From: Actinomycetaceae bacterium
GTDB taxonomy: Bacteria; Actinomycetota; Actinomycetes; Actinomycetales; Actinomycetaceae
Reading direction: 5' to 3'
NCBI GenBank assembly: GCA_030532245.1
Contig: JAUNLN010000002.1
Coordinates: 92,359-156,358, forward strand
DNA: 64,000 nt
In this document: in pieces, positions 1 to 9,092 of the stretch
Layout of the letters: every line of letters starts with the position of its first letter
How positions within the stretch are numbered: position 1 is the first letter of the stretch
Translations under genes and position numbers: made by a program
Notes under the pieces: model-generated
Told to the model about the DNA's origin: nothing
Databases searched by the model: none
What the model saw: the letters and a program-made list of their open reading frames with translations, nothing else

Positions 1-1097
1 ATCTGCGAGGTCTGCATCATGAAGTCGAACAGCTCCTGCTGGGTAATGTTCGGCTTGACCTCGGCTGCGAGCTCTTCGAGCACGACCTGCTCGGCGAGCC
101 TGCGGGATGCCTTTTCCTTGGCCTCAGCAAGTTCCTCTTCCGATGCTTCGACGGGAACGGCGATCTTAGCCTGAGCCTCAACGATGGACTCGGGAAGCTG
201 AAGGTCAATCTCGTTCAGGATGTGGTCGAGGAGGCGGTCGCGAGCCTGGAGAGCCTGGTCGGCGCGCTTGCGGTTACCGGACTGGGTCTTGAGGTCTTCG
301 CGGAGCTCTTCGATCGTGTCGAACTCGGAAACCATCTGCGCGAAGTCGTCGTCTGCCTCGGGCAGCTCGCGAGCCTTCAGTGCGGAAACGTTGATGGTTA
401 CCTCGGCTTCTTCGCCCTTGTGGTCGCCACCAGCAAGCTTCGTGGTGAACTTGATTTCGTCGCCAGCGGATGCGCCGGTGAGGGCCTCATCCATGCCCTC
501 AAGCATGGAGTTCGAGCCGATCTCGTAGGAGACGTCGGAAACCGAGTCGATCTCCTCGTCGCCGATCATGGCAACCATGTCGATCGTCGCGAAGTCGCCC
601 TCGGCGGCCTCACGGTCGATGGTCTTCAGGGTTGCGAAACGCGTGAGGAGCTCGTCGAGTTCCTTCTCCACGTCCTCATCGGTGATCTCGATGGGGTCAA
701 CCTCAAGCTCAACGCCGTCAACGGAGGGAAGCTCGAACGGAGGAATGACGGGAACTTCAGCGACGAATACGAGCTGGCCGCCGAGCGGACCGGTTGCGTT
801 CGGGATTTCGGTAACTTCGACGTCCGGCTGAGACATGACGCGCAGGTCGTTCTCTGCTACTACCTGCGAGTAGAACTTCGGTAGAACCTCGTTTACTACC
901 TGCTCGATTACGGCGACGCGACCGAAACGCTGGTCGATGACACGTGCCGGTACCTTGCCGCGGCGGAAGCCAGGAACGTCAACCTGCTTTGCGATGTCGC
1001 GGTATGCGGCATCCATGTCCTTCTTCAGTTCCTCGTAGGGAACCTCTACAGTCACTTTCACCCGCGTGGGTTCGAGGTTTTCGACAGTGCTCTTCAC
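1..1097 (-). CDS. tig: trigger factor, 5' part only (runs off the window)
   Basis: Ribosome-associated chaperone and peptidyl-prolyl isomerase that binds nascent chains at the exit tunnel. About 365 N-terminal codons are visible; the C-terminus lies beyond position 1. The N-terminal ribosome-binding domain carries the family signature GFRRGK near residue 40, followed by the FKBP-like region and the start of the helical arms. The start chosen is GTG at 1097, read as MKSTVENLEPTRVKVTVEV, with a GGAG ribosome-binding site nine bases upstream. It is transcribed away from the small gene at 1299, so the 200 bases between them should hold two divergent promoters. Identity is very likely; the partial state is only due to the window edge. 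Confidence 0.95.
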   Translation of the reverse strand, partial: MKSTVENLEPTRVKVTVEVPYEELKKDMDAAYRDIAKQVDVPGFRRGKVPARVIDQRFGRVAVIEQVVNEVLPKFYSQVVAENDLRVMSQPDVEVTEIPNATGPLGGQLVFVAEVPVIPPFELPSVDGVELEVDPIEITDEDVEKELDELLTRFATLKTIDREAAEGDFATIDMVAMIGDEEIDSVSDVSYEIGSNSMLEGMDEALTGASAGDEIKFTTKLAGGDHKGEEAEVTINVSALKARELPEADDDFAQMVSEFDTIEELREDLKTQSGNRKRADQALQARDRLLDHILNEIDLQLPESIVEAQAKIAVPVEASEEELAEAKEKASRRLAEQVVLEELAAEVKPNITQQELFDFMMQTSQ

Positions 1098-1298
1098 GTA
1101 AACGCACTCCAACGTAACTAGACAAAAATGGCCTTTTAAGCCGATTACAACAGATAAATACTACGACACGCAGGCGCGAATTGAGGAACTAAGCGGCCAA
1201 AAAGGTGATTTACTGCATGACTTCACACTTTTGTTCGCGTCTGCCTGGCTCGTCACAGTCTGCGCGTGCTGTTAAGCGGCGAGTTTTAGGATAAAAGC

Positions 1299-1712
1299 AT
1301 GACTCTTGATCGCGATGAACGCCTGTACCGTCTTGACTACGACTGGCTTTGGTCGAAGCCTCCCCACAATGACGGTTCGGTTGCGAAGTTGCGCGTGATT
1401 TTGGAGGCGTCTTCGAAGATCGATGAGGAGGTGCCCAGTGCGGCGGGGCTTCAGCTTTCGCTTCAGAATGTGGTGCGCGAGTGGTTGGAGTCGCTGCCCT
1501 ACTCCGCTCCCCCGGTTTGGGGCGCTGGAGGTTGGGCCGCGAGCGTCGTGGAGGAGGAGCCTAGGCGCGTGGTGGTTGAGGTGTGGTCGGCGGGTGAGGA
1601 TGTGGCCGACGGTATTGAGGATGCAGCGCGTAGCCTGTACGACGCGGTGCTGCAGGGGCGTGCGGTGAGCGCGGTCTACGAGCAGGTTCCACGAGATGCT
1701 GGCGATAGGTAA
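1299..1712 (+). CDS. unrecognised small protein (137 aa)
   Basis: I do not recognise this protein. It is 137 residues, acidic, with no signal peptide, membrane segment, cysteine pair or obvious domain motif. The ATG at 1299 has an AGGA box seven bases upstream, and codon use resembles its neighbours, so it is probably real and not a shadow. The first residues are MTLDRDERLYRLDYDW; a Val/Glu-rich stretch around residues 85-105 could form a strand-helix unit. It stands alone, divergent from tig and upstream of hemH on the same strand with a 141-base gap. Confidence 0.7.
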   Translation: MTLDRDERLYRLDYDWLWSKPPHNDGSVAKLRVILEASSKIDEEVPSAAGLQLSLQNVVREWLESLPYSAPPVWGAGGWAASVVEEEPRRVVVEVWSAGEDVADGIEDAARSLYDAVLQGRAVSAVYEQVPRDAGDR

Positions 1713-1853
1713 AAGGGCGCACGCGTGCGCGCGATCGAGGGCCAAGGTAAGCAACCAGGTTCTAGGACCCACTGGCTCCGCCGACGTTGTGACACTTGGT
1801 AATTAAAGGCTTCCCTAGGCGAGGTTAATGTGGGGCGCCTGTAGCATTGCGGT

Positions 1854-2807
1854 GTGCGCGGACTTTTGATTGTGAATTTGGGCTCGCCAGATAGCCCCGC
1901 CCCGGCGGATGTGCGCGATTTTCTCGCGAAGTTTTTGTCGGATCCGCGGGTTGTTGATTTTCCTCGCGCGATCTGGTTGCCGATTCTGCACGGGATCGTG
2001 CTGCGCGTACGGCCGAAAAAGTCGGGCGCGATTTACCGGTCGATTTGGACGCCGCAGGGTTCTCCCCTGGTCGTCTACACGAAGGCACAGCACAGGTTGC
2101 TTGAAGAGGCGCTCCCGGATTGGAGTGTCAAATACGCGATGACTTACACGCGTCCCTCGATCCAAAGTGCGCTTGAGGCTTTTGAGCGCGAGGGCGCGGA
2201 CGATATCACCGTGCTCCCCCTCTACCCTCACGCGGCGCCGTCGTCGAGCGGAGCAGTGGTCGACCAGGTGAGCGATTTCTACAGCGGCCGGCCCAGCCAG
2301 CCGCGTTTGCGCATTGTTGAGGCTTGGCCAACTCAAACGGATTTAGTCCGCTGGCATGCGAGCCAGATTGCAAGGCAGATTGAGGAGGCGGAGGCTCGCC
2401 CGCAGCTTGTGCTTTTGTCGTATCACGGTGTGCCGATGAGGGAGGTTCACCGGCCGCGCGGGTATGAGCGCGAGTGCCGGGCAACAACCTCAGCAATCGA
2501 GGAGGAGCTGCGCAGGCTCGGCGTGGACACCCCTGTTATGACTGTGTTCCAGTCGAAGTTTGGCCCCGGGAAGTGGCTGGAGCCGGCGACGATCGACACG
2601 ATGGCGCAGCTGCCCGGGCGCGGGGTCAAGTCGGTTTTGCTTGCGACTCCGGGGTTTATTGCTGATTGCATTGAGACGATTGACGAGCTCGACGTGCTGA
2701 ATCAGGACGCGTTTAAGGCCGCGGGCGGCGAGCACTACGCGCGCGTGGCGCCGATCAACGACGACCCGATTTTTGTCGATATCGTGAGGGATCTTCTGGA
2801 GCCTTGA
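1854..2807 (+). CDS. hemH: ferrochelatase (probably coproporphyrin III type)
   Basis: Inserts ferrous iron into a porphyrin in heme synthesis. The 317-residue length fits the monofunctional family. Conserved blocks seen are NLGSP near the N-terminus, YPH at about 124-126, SYHGVP with the catalytic-type His at 191, KFGPGKWLEP around 235-244, and FIADCIETIDEL with the acidic Glu at 274. Actinobacteria normally use the coproporphyrin-dependent route, so a CpfC role is inferred from phylum, not from a residue I can point to. The start is GTG at 1854; there is no good Shine-Dalgarno, but a TAGCAT element lies four bases upstream, so the message may be leaderless. No other heme gene is in the window. 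Confidence 0.95.
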   Translation: MRGLLIVNLGSPDSPAPADVRDFLAKFLSDPRVVDFPRAIWLPILHGIVLRVRPKKSGAIYRSIWTPQGSPLVVYTKAQHRLLEEALPDWSVKYAMTYTRPSIQSALEAFEREGADDITVLPLYPHAAPSSSGAVVDQVSDFYSGRPSQPRLRIVEAWPTQTDLVRWHASQIARQIEEAEARPQLVLLSYHGVPMREVHRPRGYERECRATTSAIEEELRRLGVDTPVMTVFQSKFGPGKWLEPATIDTMAQLPGRGVKSVLLATPGFIADCIETIDELDVLNQDAFKAAGGEHYARVAPINDDPIFVDIVRDLLEP

Positions 2808-2917
2808 ACCAGCCTCGCTACGGGCTTTAATACGTCCGCCAGCAGCCGCGGAGGGGACGGCGCCGCGTTGGAGGCCGCTAACCGGGAGGCGTGGGCACAA
2901 CCGCGGGCGCCGCGTGC

Positions 2918-3631
2918 CTAGCTTTCTGGCGTGGGCGCGCTTTCGCTTGCTGAGCCCTGCATGCGCGGAGGGCGACGCTTGCTGAGGAAGGTTTTGAACC
3001 GCACGCGCTTCAGGCCGAGCGTAACAGCGCCGGGGAGCACCCAGTTGAGGCGCCTGCCAACGAGGCCGAAGATCGTGGAGAGCAGGATTGCGAGGGCCAT
3101 GCCGAGGTTGTAGTGGCCGCTGGACTGCATGATGACCATGAGGAGGCTTGCAAGGATCGACCAGGTGGCGTAGACGGGGGCGCCGCCGAAGATGAGGGGG
3201 GTTCGCCCGGCGAGGAGGTCGCGGATCACTCCCCCGCCCGTTGCGGTGATGACGCCGAGGAGGATTGCGGGCGCCCAGTCGAGGCCGGCGAGGAGGGCTT
3301 TGGAGGCTCCTGTTGCGGACCAGCAGCCGAGGGCGAGCACGTCGAATACGGCGATGGAGCGCACGGCGAGTTTGGATTCGAAGGGGAAGATGTAGGCGGC
3401 GACTGCGGCGAATGAGGCGACCCACAGGTAGTAGGGGTCGGTGAGTGCGACGGGGAATCCTTGTTGTAAGAGGGCGTCGCGGATCATGCCTCCGCCGAGC
3501 GCGGTGGAGAGGGCGAGGATTAGGAAGCCGATGAGGTCGTATTTTTGGGTGCGTGCGAGCACGCCGCCGAGGAGGCCGTTGCCTAGAACCCCGATTAGGT
3601 CCACGATTCGAAAGACGACGTCTGCTTCCAT
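2918..3631 (-). CDS. TRIC / UPF0126 family membrane protein
   Basis: Predicted integral membrane protein of the prokaryotic trimeric intracellular cation channel family (UPF0126, YadS-like). The 237 residues contain two homologous halves, each with a glycine-rich GGG[MV]IRD motif (residues about 50 and 135), and roughly seven hydrophobic segments. The reading frame stays open for 108 codons further upstream into pfkA, but that extension is Lys/Pro/Ser-rich and unlike the family, so the start is placed at the ATG at 3631 (MEADVVFRIVDLIGVLG). The ribosome-binding site there is weak. A C-terminal basic tail follows the last membrane segment. Family assignment is firm, the transported ion is not known from sequence. 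Confidence 0.85.
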   Translation of the reverse strand: MEADVVFRIVDLIGVLGNGLLGGVLARTQKYDLIGFLILALSTALGGGMIRDALLQQGFPVALTDPYYLWVASFAAVAAYIFPFESKLAVRSIAVFDVLALGCWSATGASKALLAGLDWAPAILLGVITATGGGVIRDLLAGRTPLIFGGAPVYATWSILASLLMVIMQSSGHYNLGMALAILLSTIFGLVGRRLNWVLPGAVTLGLKRVRFKTFLSKRRPPRMQGSASESAPTPES

Positions 3632-3872
3632 ACACGCCCCAAGGTTTTTCCTGCACAGGATGAAAGGAGTACACGGCCATTTTGGTACATGTGGGTGCGC
3701 CGCGCAAAACTCTTCGTTTGCGGGTCCGCGTGTCGGTTCCGCTTGCTCGGATGCGGCCGGTTTCGGGTCGCTCAACCCGCATGTTTTGAGCGTTTTTGGC
3801 GCGCGCGGGCCCCTCCTAAATGTGTTTTTGATTGAGGAGGAGCCCGCCCCCGCTTGAGAGCGTGCTTCGGGT

Positions 3873-4988
3873 TTAGTCGCCGAGGCCGGTTTCGACTTGG
3901 CGGGCGGCTTTGACCCAGTCGTGGTCTTGGGGCACGTATTTGACTTTGCCGGCAACGTCGGTGAGGGGAACGTGCGCGACTTGCGCGCCGGCGGTGCCGA
4001 CCATGATGCCGAAGGAGCCGTCGGCGACTGCTTCTGCGCCGGCGGTGCCGAGCCGGGTGGCGAGGAGGCGATCGGCGGCGACGGGTGTGCCGCCTCGTTG
4101 CACGTATCCGAGGATGGTGACGCGTGATTCGAGGCCGGTGCGGGCTTCGAGTTGGCGCGCGAGGGCGAAGGTGGATTCGCGGCGCGTGTCGGCGAGGGCG
4201 GCGCGGCTGCGTTTGGCCATGGCGACGGCTTCGGGCGAGCTCGCGTCTTTGACGAGCTGGTTGGCGACGGCCATTTTTTCGGCGTATTCCTGGTCCATGG
4301 CGCCTTCGGCGACGGCGATTACGGAGAAGTGTTTGCCTTGGGCCCTGCGTTTGTTGATGGTTTCGCAGATTTTGTCGAGGCTGTAGGGGATTTCGGGTAT
4401 GAGGATCACGTCGGCGCCGCCGGCGATGCCTGCGCCGAGTGCGAGCCAGCCGGCTTTGTGGCCCATGATTTCGACGAGGATGATGCGGTGGTGGGAGTGC
4501 GCGGTTGAGTGGAGTCGGTCGATGGCGTCGGTCGCGATTTCGAGGGCGGTGGCGAAGCCGAATGAGTCGTCGGTGTGCACGATGTCGTTGTCGATTGTTT
4601 TTGGTAGGTGCACGACGTTTAGGCCGGCTTTGACGAGTCGTAGCGCGTTTTTCGCGGTGCCGCCGCCTCCTAGCATCACGATGGCGTCGAGGTTGTTGCG
4701 TTCGTAGGTTTCGACCATTGCGGCGGTCATGTCGCGTTCTTCACCGTCGACCATCATGCGGTGGACTTTGTCTCGCGACGTGCGGAGCACTGTTCCGCCG
4801 ACGGTTAGGATGCCGCCGAGTGAGCCGGAGTTTATGTCGATGTAGTTGTTGAATGCGAGGCCGCGTAGGCCGCCTGTGAAGCCGATGAGTTCCATGTCGA
4901 GGCCGATTGCGGCTCTGCCGAATCCGCGGATTGCGGCGTTTAGGCCTGGAGCGTCTCCCCCGGCGGTTAAGATTCCGACTCTCTTCAT
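3873..4988 (-). CDS. pfkA: 6-phosphofructokinase
   Basis: Phosphorylates fructose-6-phosphate in glycolysis. The 371 residues show GGDAPGLN at 10-17, the PKTIDND catalytic block at 129-135, and the substrate block EIMGHKAGW. This matches the branch of the PFK family with a Lys before TIDND. The usual acidic or amide residue in the nucleotide loop is missing: the loop reads LGGGGT at 106-111 where ATP enzymes have GGDGT or GGNGT and pyrophosphate enzymes have GGDDT. The lack of the second Asp argues for ATP use, but donor specificity cannot be settled by eye. ATG at 4988 has GGGAG upstream. It lies 242 bases upstream of the TRIC gene and just downstream of the LacI-type regulator. Confidence 0.93.
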   Translation of the reverse strand: MKRVGILTAGGDAPGLNAAIRGFGRAAIGLDMELIGFTGGLRGLAFNNYIDINSGSLGGILTVGGTVLRTSRDKVHRMMVDGEERDMTAAMVETYERNNLDAIVMLGGGGTAKNALRLVKAGLNVVHLPKTIDNDIVHTDDSFGFATALEIATDAIDRLHSTAHSHHRIILVEIMGHKAGWLALGAGIAGGADVILIPEIPYSLDKICETINKRRAQGKHFSVIAVAEGAMDQEYAEKMAVANQLVKDASSPEAVAMAKRSRAALADTRRESTFALARQLEARTGLESRVTILGYVQRGGTPVAADRLLATRLGTAGAEAVADGSFGIMVGTAGAQVAHVPLTDVAGKVKYVPQDHDWVKAARQVETGLGD

Positions 4989-5029
4989 TTGTGGGTGCTC
5001 CCAACTTGAGTTTTAGCTACCCTTTCAGG

Positions 5030-6052
5030 TTATCGATTTCCCGCGCGGTCGGTACGGGGTTCGCATTTGTTGATATTGGAGGAGGAGGCGCGTTGCATGA
5101 GGCGCGGGGGTAGCACGGTTTGTTTGGCGCGTGAACGTCCGGCTTGCCGTTCGAGGATGTAGGTGACGGCGAGCTGCCCCATTTGGCCCGCTCCTTGGTC
5201 GATGGAGGTGATTTGTGCGCCGGGGAACTGTGAGAGGTACGTGTTGTCGAAGCCGGTGATGCCAAGGTCGTGCCCGAGGGTCATGCCTCGCGAGAGTGCG
5301 ATTGAAACGATGGTGAAGGCGAGCGCGTCGTCGTGTGCGACGATGCCGCTGCCCGGGCCGAGGTCGTCTAGGATTTTCTCGATTTCGCGGTCGCCTTCGT
5401 GCCCTTCGAGCATCACGACGATCGGTTCTTGCATTCCTTCGACGGCTCGGCGATAGCCCTTAGCGCGCGCTGTGAGTGAGGAGGCGTTTTCAAACCGTTT
5501 GCGTCCGATGAACGCAAGCGGCGCGAACCCGCCTGCGGTAAGTGTTTGCGCGCAGGCAAGTGAGCCTTGCTGGTCGTCGGTGCGGATGAGGTCGGCGCTT
5601 TCGGGGGCCTCACTGGAGGTGAGAATTACTGTTGGCGTGGCTTTTGCGTACGCGTCGAGTTGCTCTTGGGTGAGGGTGGGTGCGACGAGGATTAGCCCGT
5701 CCACGCCGAAGTCCACGAACCGCTCGATTGCAGCGGACGCCTCCTGCCCCTCTGCAGCCGTCGCGAACGGGATGAGTTTTTCCGCTTCGCTTGCTGCGCG
5801 AATGTGCTGAATAAGCTCGCCGAAGAACGCGTTTTGAAAGTCGGGAACCACAACGCCGATTACGCCTGAGCGAGCCATTGCGAGCGAACGTGCCATGCGG
5901 TTGGGGCGGTATCCGGTTCTCTCAATCGCGTCTAGTACCGCTTTGCGAGATTCGGGTGAGACGCGCGGATCGTCGTTTACTACGAGCGACACGAGCTGGC
6001 GCGAAACTCCCGCCATTCTCGCCACGTCGGTTTGTGTAACTCGAGCCGCCAC
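5030..6052 (-). CDS. LacI-family transcriptional regulator
   Basis: DNA-binding sugar-responsive repressor. The N-terminal helix-turn-helix reads TQTDVARMAGVSRQLVSLVV and is followed by the hinge region and a periplasmic-binding-protein-like effector domain ending in GITGFDNTYLS. I start it at GTG 6052 because AGGAGG sits five bases upstream; two in-frame ATGs further up lack this. That gives 340 residues. It lies downstream of, and in the same direction as, the inositol-type operon (iolE-iolG-iolH-like), from which it is separated by an inverted repeat. Local regulation of that operon is inferred from position and from the palindrome at 9093-9106. A possible own promoter is TTAGAG-17-TAAACT around 6086-6114. 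Confidence 0.9.
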   Translation of the reverse strand: MAARVTQTDVARMAGVSRQLVSLVVNDDPRVSPESRKAVLDAIERTGYRPNRMARSLAMARSGVIGVVVPDFQNAFFGELIQHIRAASEAEKLIPFATAAEGQEASAAIERFVDFGVDGLILVAPTLTQEQLDAYAKATPTVILTSSEAPESADLIRTDDQQGSLACAQTLTAGGFAPLAFIGRKRFENASSLTARAKGYRRAVEGMQEPIVVMLEGHEGDREIEKILDDLGPGSGIVAHDDALAFTIVSIALSRGMTLGHDLGITGFDNTYLSQFPGAQITSIDQGAGQMGQLAVTYILERQAGRSRAKQTVLPPRLMQRASSSNINKCEPRTDRAGNR

Positions 6053-6118
6053 GTTGCCTCCTCGCATTTTTGGCATTCCAAACATAGTTTACAAGCCTTA
6101 AAACGAGCCTCTAAGACG

Positions 6119-6151
6119 CGCGGTGGGCGCAGCATCGCCACGCCCACCGCG
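6119..6151 (-). terminator. inverted repeat between iolH-like gene and lacI-type regulator
   Basis: An 11-bp perfect stem (GCGGTGGGCG / CGCCCACCGC plus one C-G pair) with an 11-base loop lies 35 bases after the stop of the iolH-like gene. A TTTT run follows it only on the plus strand, so as a minus-strand terminator it is weak; it may act as a partial terminator or mRNA-stabilising hairpin. Confidence 0.45.
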
Positions 6152-6185
6152 TTTTCCACGTGAGGGGTCGGCGCCCCAAGTGGAA

Positions 6186-7055
6186 TCAGTCTTGGCCAAA
6201 CTCCTTCTTGAGCCGCTTCAAAACGCGCTTGTTCGCCTCGTCGGCTTCGTCGAGCCAGCCGAAGATGCAAACGGAGAGCACGCCGTCGAAGTTCACTTCG
6301 CGAAGGGAGTCGAAAACCTCAGTCCAGTTGACGTCGCCCTTGCCGATTTCATTGTGCTGGTGCACGCGCGCGTCTACGCCCGGCGGGTTCACGATGTACC
6401 TATTTCCATCGCCGAGGAGGTGGTTGTAGGCGTCGGCCACGTGAACTTCGTTCAGCTTGGGTGCGCTGTGGTGGATCATGCGGCGAATGTCGCCCTTGCC
6501 TTCGGACAGGTGGAACGTGTGCGGGCAGCAGTACTCGTAGCCGGCCCAGGGCTTGTTGATGCCGCGTACGATCGAGTAGGCCTCGTCGTGGGTTTCAACG
6601 AAGTCGTAGGGGTGGGCTTCGAAGTTGATCGTGATCCCGTACTTTTCGATGTCGTCGGAAAGTTCGAAGATCGACTTGTAGAACTGGTGCTCGCAGGCAA
6701 CCATCGTGTTCGGGTTGCCGGAGAACTCGGTTGTGATCATGCGAACGTCGAGCTGGTCGGCAAGCTCGAGCAGGCGTCGCCAGTTTCTTACTTGCGCCTG
6801 GCGTTCCTGCTCATCCACGCTCGACCAGTTGAAAACGGGGTTCAGCGTGCGGATCTTTACGCCCGAATCTTTGGACGCCTTCTTGAGCTCTGCTACGAAG
6901 TCGTCGTCGGCTTTCGGGTAGCGATGCCAGTGGTGGAACTCGAGGTTCGGCGACAGCTCTACGAAGTCGAATCCAAGTTCGCGGGCCTTGTGCAGAGTGT
7001 CCGCGGTGGACATCTGCTGGTAGTACATGTTCGGATCAAGCGCGATATCGACCAC
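6186..7055 (-). CDS. iolH: IolH-like sugar phosphate isomerase/epimerase
   Basis: Xylose-isomerase-like TIM-barrel protein of the IolH kind found in inositol catabolic operons. The 289 residues match the usual IolH length, and the motifs EFSGNPN, EAHPYDFVET, CCPHTFHLSEGKGD and the run RYIVNPPGVDARVHQH (acid and His metal ligands of the barrel) are characteristic as I recall the family. The exact reaction of IolH is poorly settled. It is the last gene of the three-gene operon, starting two bases after the iolG-like stop. Other members of a full myo-inositol pathway (iolA, B, C, D) are not in the window, so the true substrate could be another cyclitol or sugar. Confidence 0.8.
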   Translation of the reverse strand: MVDIALDPNMYYQQMSTADTLHKARELGFDFVELSPNLEFHHWHRYPKADDDFVAELKKASKDSGVKIRTLNPVFNWSSVDEQERQAQVRNWRRLLELADQLDVRMITTEFSGNPNTMVACEHQFYKSIFELSDDIEKYGITINFEAHPYDFVETHDEAYSIVRGINKPWAGYEYCCPHTFHLSEGKGDIRRMIHHSAPKLNEVHVADAYNHLLGDGNRYIVNPPGVDARVHQHNEIGKGDVNWTEVFDSLREVNFDGVLSVCIFGWLDEADEANKRVLKRLKKEFGQD

Positions 7056-7057
7056 GG

Positions 7058-8071
7058 CTAGGCCTCCTCGTACAGGGCCGGCTTTTCGACGAGCTCGACC
7101 TTCACCTCAGCGCCTCCCTGCTCCTGTGAGGCGACGGCTGCGTCAACGATTGCGGTGGCCGCGTATCCATCCCACGAGGAGGAGCCGGTGTGGCGATCAT
7201 CGGAGGCCGCGAGGATCCACTCTTGTACCTCCTTGTTGAAGGCGTCGTGGAACCTGTCGATGTGGCTTTGGCACATCTTGTTGCGGTTGCCGAACTTGTC
7301 GCGAACGTGGATGCGCTCTTGATCGCCGAGGCGCGCGGCTGCGCTTTCCATCACGACCTCGCATTCGATTGAGTACGCCCACTCGAGGTTCACGTTCACC
7401 TCGTCGTCAAGGCGCGCACCCGACTCGGTGTAGGCCACAATGACGATCGGTTCCTGGAGGTTCTTGTGTGCTCGACTCGTTTGGCGCACCGGGTCGGTTC
7501 GCACCGACACGATCTCCTCGCCGGTGAGCCAGCGCATCGTGTCGAACTCGTGGATAGCAGTGTCGTCGATCAGCATGCGCGAGGTGTAGGAGTCTGGAAC
7601 AGCGGGGTTGCGGTGGCGGTTGTGGATCATCAGAACCGGGCCGTGTTCGCCGGCGTCGACCATCTCCTTCAACTCGCCGTAGGCTGCGTCGAAGCGGCGC
7701 ATGAAGCCTACGGTTACGAGCTTCTTTCCAGCCTTTTGCTCAGCCTCCATGATCGCAATGCAGTCTTCGGCCGTCGTGGCTAGCGGCTTTTCGCAAAGCA
7801 CGTACTTACCCGCTTCTACAGCACCGATCACGTCCGGGGCGTGAACCTTGCCGAAAGTCGCAATCAAAACTGCATCAACCTCGGGGTCGGCGATTAGTTC
7901 GGCGCCCGAACCGTAGGGTTTTGCACCGATCGGCTCAGCGGCTGCCTTTGCCGCCTCAAAGTTGAGGTCCGCAGTTGCTACAATTTTTGCTCCGGTGAGC
8001 TCATTTTCAATACGGTCAAGGTGTGCGCGTCCCATGCCGCCGCACCCGATGAGACCTACTCGCAAAGTCAT
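7058..8071 (-). CDS. iolG: Gfo/Idh/MocA oxidoreductase, inositol 2-dehydrogenase-like
   Basis: NAD(P)-dependent dehydrogenase that probably oxidises an inositol or related sugar. The Rossmann fold begins at once with RVGLIGCGGMGRAH; the catalytic EKP motif (CEKPLATT) is near residue 97, and the substrate-site block IDDTAIHEFDTMRW holds the Asp and His expected of IolG-type enzymes. The start is the ATG at 8071, with GGAGG eight bases upstream; nine further in-frame residues upstream lack a ribosome site. The 337-residue length fits the family. It is the middle gene of the operon between the iolE-like and iolH-like genes. Substrate is inferred from neighbours. Confidence 0.85.
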   Translation of the reverse strand: MTLRVGLIGCGGMGRAHLDRIENELTGAKIVATADLNFEAAKAAAEPIGAKPYGSGAELIADPEVDAVLIATFGKVHAPDVIGAVEAGKYVLCEKPLATTAEDCIAIMEAEQKAGKKLVTVGFMRRFDAAYGELKEMVDAGEHGPVLMIHNRHRNPAVPDSYTSRMLIDDTAIHEFDTMRWLTGEEIVSVRTDPVRQTSRAHKNLQEPIVIVAYTESGARLDDEVNVNLEWAYSIECEVVMESAAARLGDQERIHVRDKFGNRNKMCQSHIDRFHDAFNKEVQEWILAASDDRHTGSSSWDGYAATAIVDAAVASQEQGGAEVKVELVEKPALYEEA

Positions 8072-8122
8072 TTTCTTTTCCTCCAAACCGGCATTCAACG
8101 CCGAATACCGGATAAACGTTTC

Positions 8123-9052
8123 TTACTTCAGGCCAAGACCGCACTCGGCGAGGTACTCGCGCATCGCGATCGCGTTCGGCTTCGGGAACTCAGGCGCGCA
8201 CGGGTAGCAGTCCTGCTCGCAAATGCAGTACAGGTCTTTATTGAGGTCGGCAAGTGCCTCCACGAAAGCGTGCATTTCAGGTAGGCCTGCCGGCGGGCGC
8301 ACCGACGCGCCCTTTGCAACCGCCTCACCAAACGGCCAGTCTTCCTCGTGAGCCTGGCGAGTGATATCCGCGTCGAAGGCCTTGATGTGCACGTAGGTTA
8401 CGCGCTCGGGGTAGTTGCGCACGAGCTCGACCGGGTCACCGCCGCCGTACACAACGTGGCCAGAATCTAGGCAGAGGTTCACGTACTTCGGATCGGTTGC
8501 GTCGAGGATGCGAGCGATTTCTGCCGGCGTTTCAATGTGCGAATCGCCGTGCGGGTGCAGCACCATCTTCAGGCCGTACTCGTCGAGCAGCATTGCGCCG
8601 AGCTTGTTTGCGTTTTCCACGTAAAGCTTCCAAGCATCCGGGGAAAGTACGCGATCATCGGTCCACTCCCACGTCTTGTCGTCGCGGTACAGGGGCGGAA
8701 GATGGACGATGTATTCCGCTCCAACGGCCGCGTGGGTCTCAGCAATCGCGCGGAACGTCTTCTCGGTCTCGGCCCACGCCTCCTTCTGGTGAAGGATGCC
8801 CCAGCCGGTGCCCGCGACTACGCGCAAGCCGAACTCGCTCGTCCAGCGCGTAAGTTCCTTCGGGTCTTTCGGGAAGTATCCGAACGGCCCGGTTTCTAGA
8901 ACCTCGAATCCTGCCTCGGCCATTTCCTGCATTGCCTGGCGCGGATCCATCTGCTTTTCATCCTCGGGGAACCAGACTCCCCACTGGTCGGGGCAGACCC
9001 CGATCGTAAGCTTTGCGAACCTTGGGTCCGTGTTCTTTGCTTTTGACTCCAT
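8123..9052 (-). CDS. IolE-like TIM-barrel dehydratase/isomerase
   Basis: First gene of the inositol-type operon. A 309-residue xylose-isomerase-like TIM barrel beginning KLTIGVCPDQWGVWFP, with the metal-site blocks VLHPHGDSHIET, NLCLDSGHVVYGGGDP and TYVHIKAFD typical of inosose dehydratase (IolE) and its relatives. IolE would convert the keto-inositol made by the IolG-like neighbour. Sequence divergence leaves open a plain sugar isomerase or epimerase, so no gene symbol is given. ATG at 9052 has AAGGAG nine to ten bases upstream. The promoter and a palindromic operator candidate lie immediately upstream at 9093-9136. Confidence 0.78.
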   Translation of the reverse strand: MESKAKNTDPRFAKLTIGVCPDQWGVWFPEDEKQMDPRQAMQEMAEAGFEVLETGPFGYFPKDPKELTRWTSEFGLRVVAGTGWGILHQKEAWAETEKTFRAIAETHAAVGAEYIVHLPPLYRDDKTWEWTDDRVLSPDAWKLYVENANKLGAMLLDEYGLKMVLHPHGDSHIETPAEIARILDATDPKYVNLCLDSGHVVYGGGDPVELVRNYPERVTYVHIKAFDADITRQAHEEDWPFGEAVAKGASVRPPAGLPEMHAFVEALADLNKDLYCICEQDCYPCAPEFPKPNAIAMREYLAECGLGLK

Positions 9053-9092
9053 CGTCTACAACTCCTTGAGTGAAACACCGCTTAATGATTTA

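Noticed and set aside
2490-3782. 430-codon minus-strand frame across hemH and the TRIC gene
   Set aside because: Arg/Pro-rich low-complexity product in the wrong frame of two clear genes; a high-G+C shadow.
3631-3955. Upstream extension of the TRIC protein by 108 residues
   Set aside because: The extension is low-complexity, overlaps the pfkA end and lacks a ribosome site; the family begins at the inner ATG.
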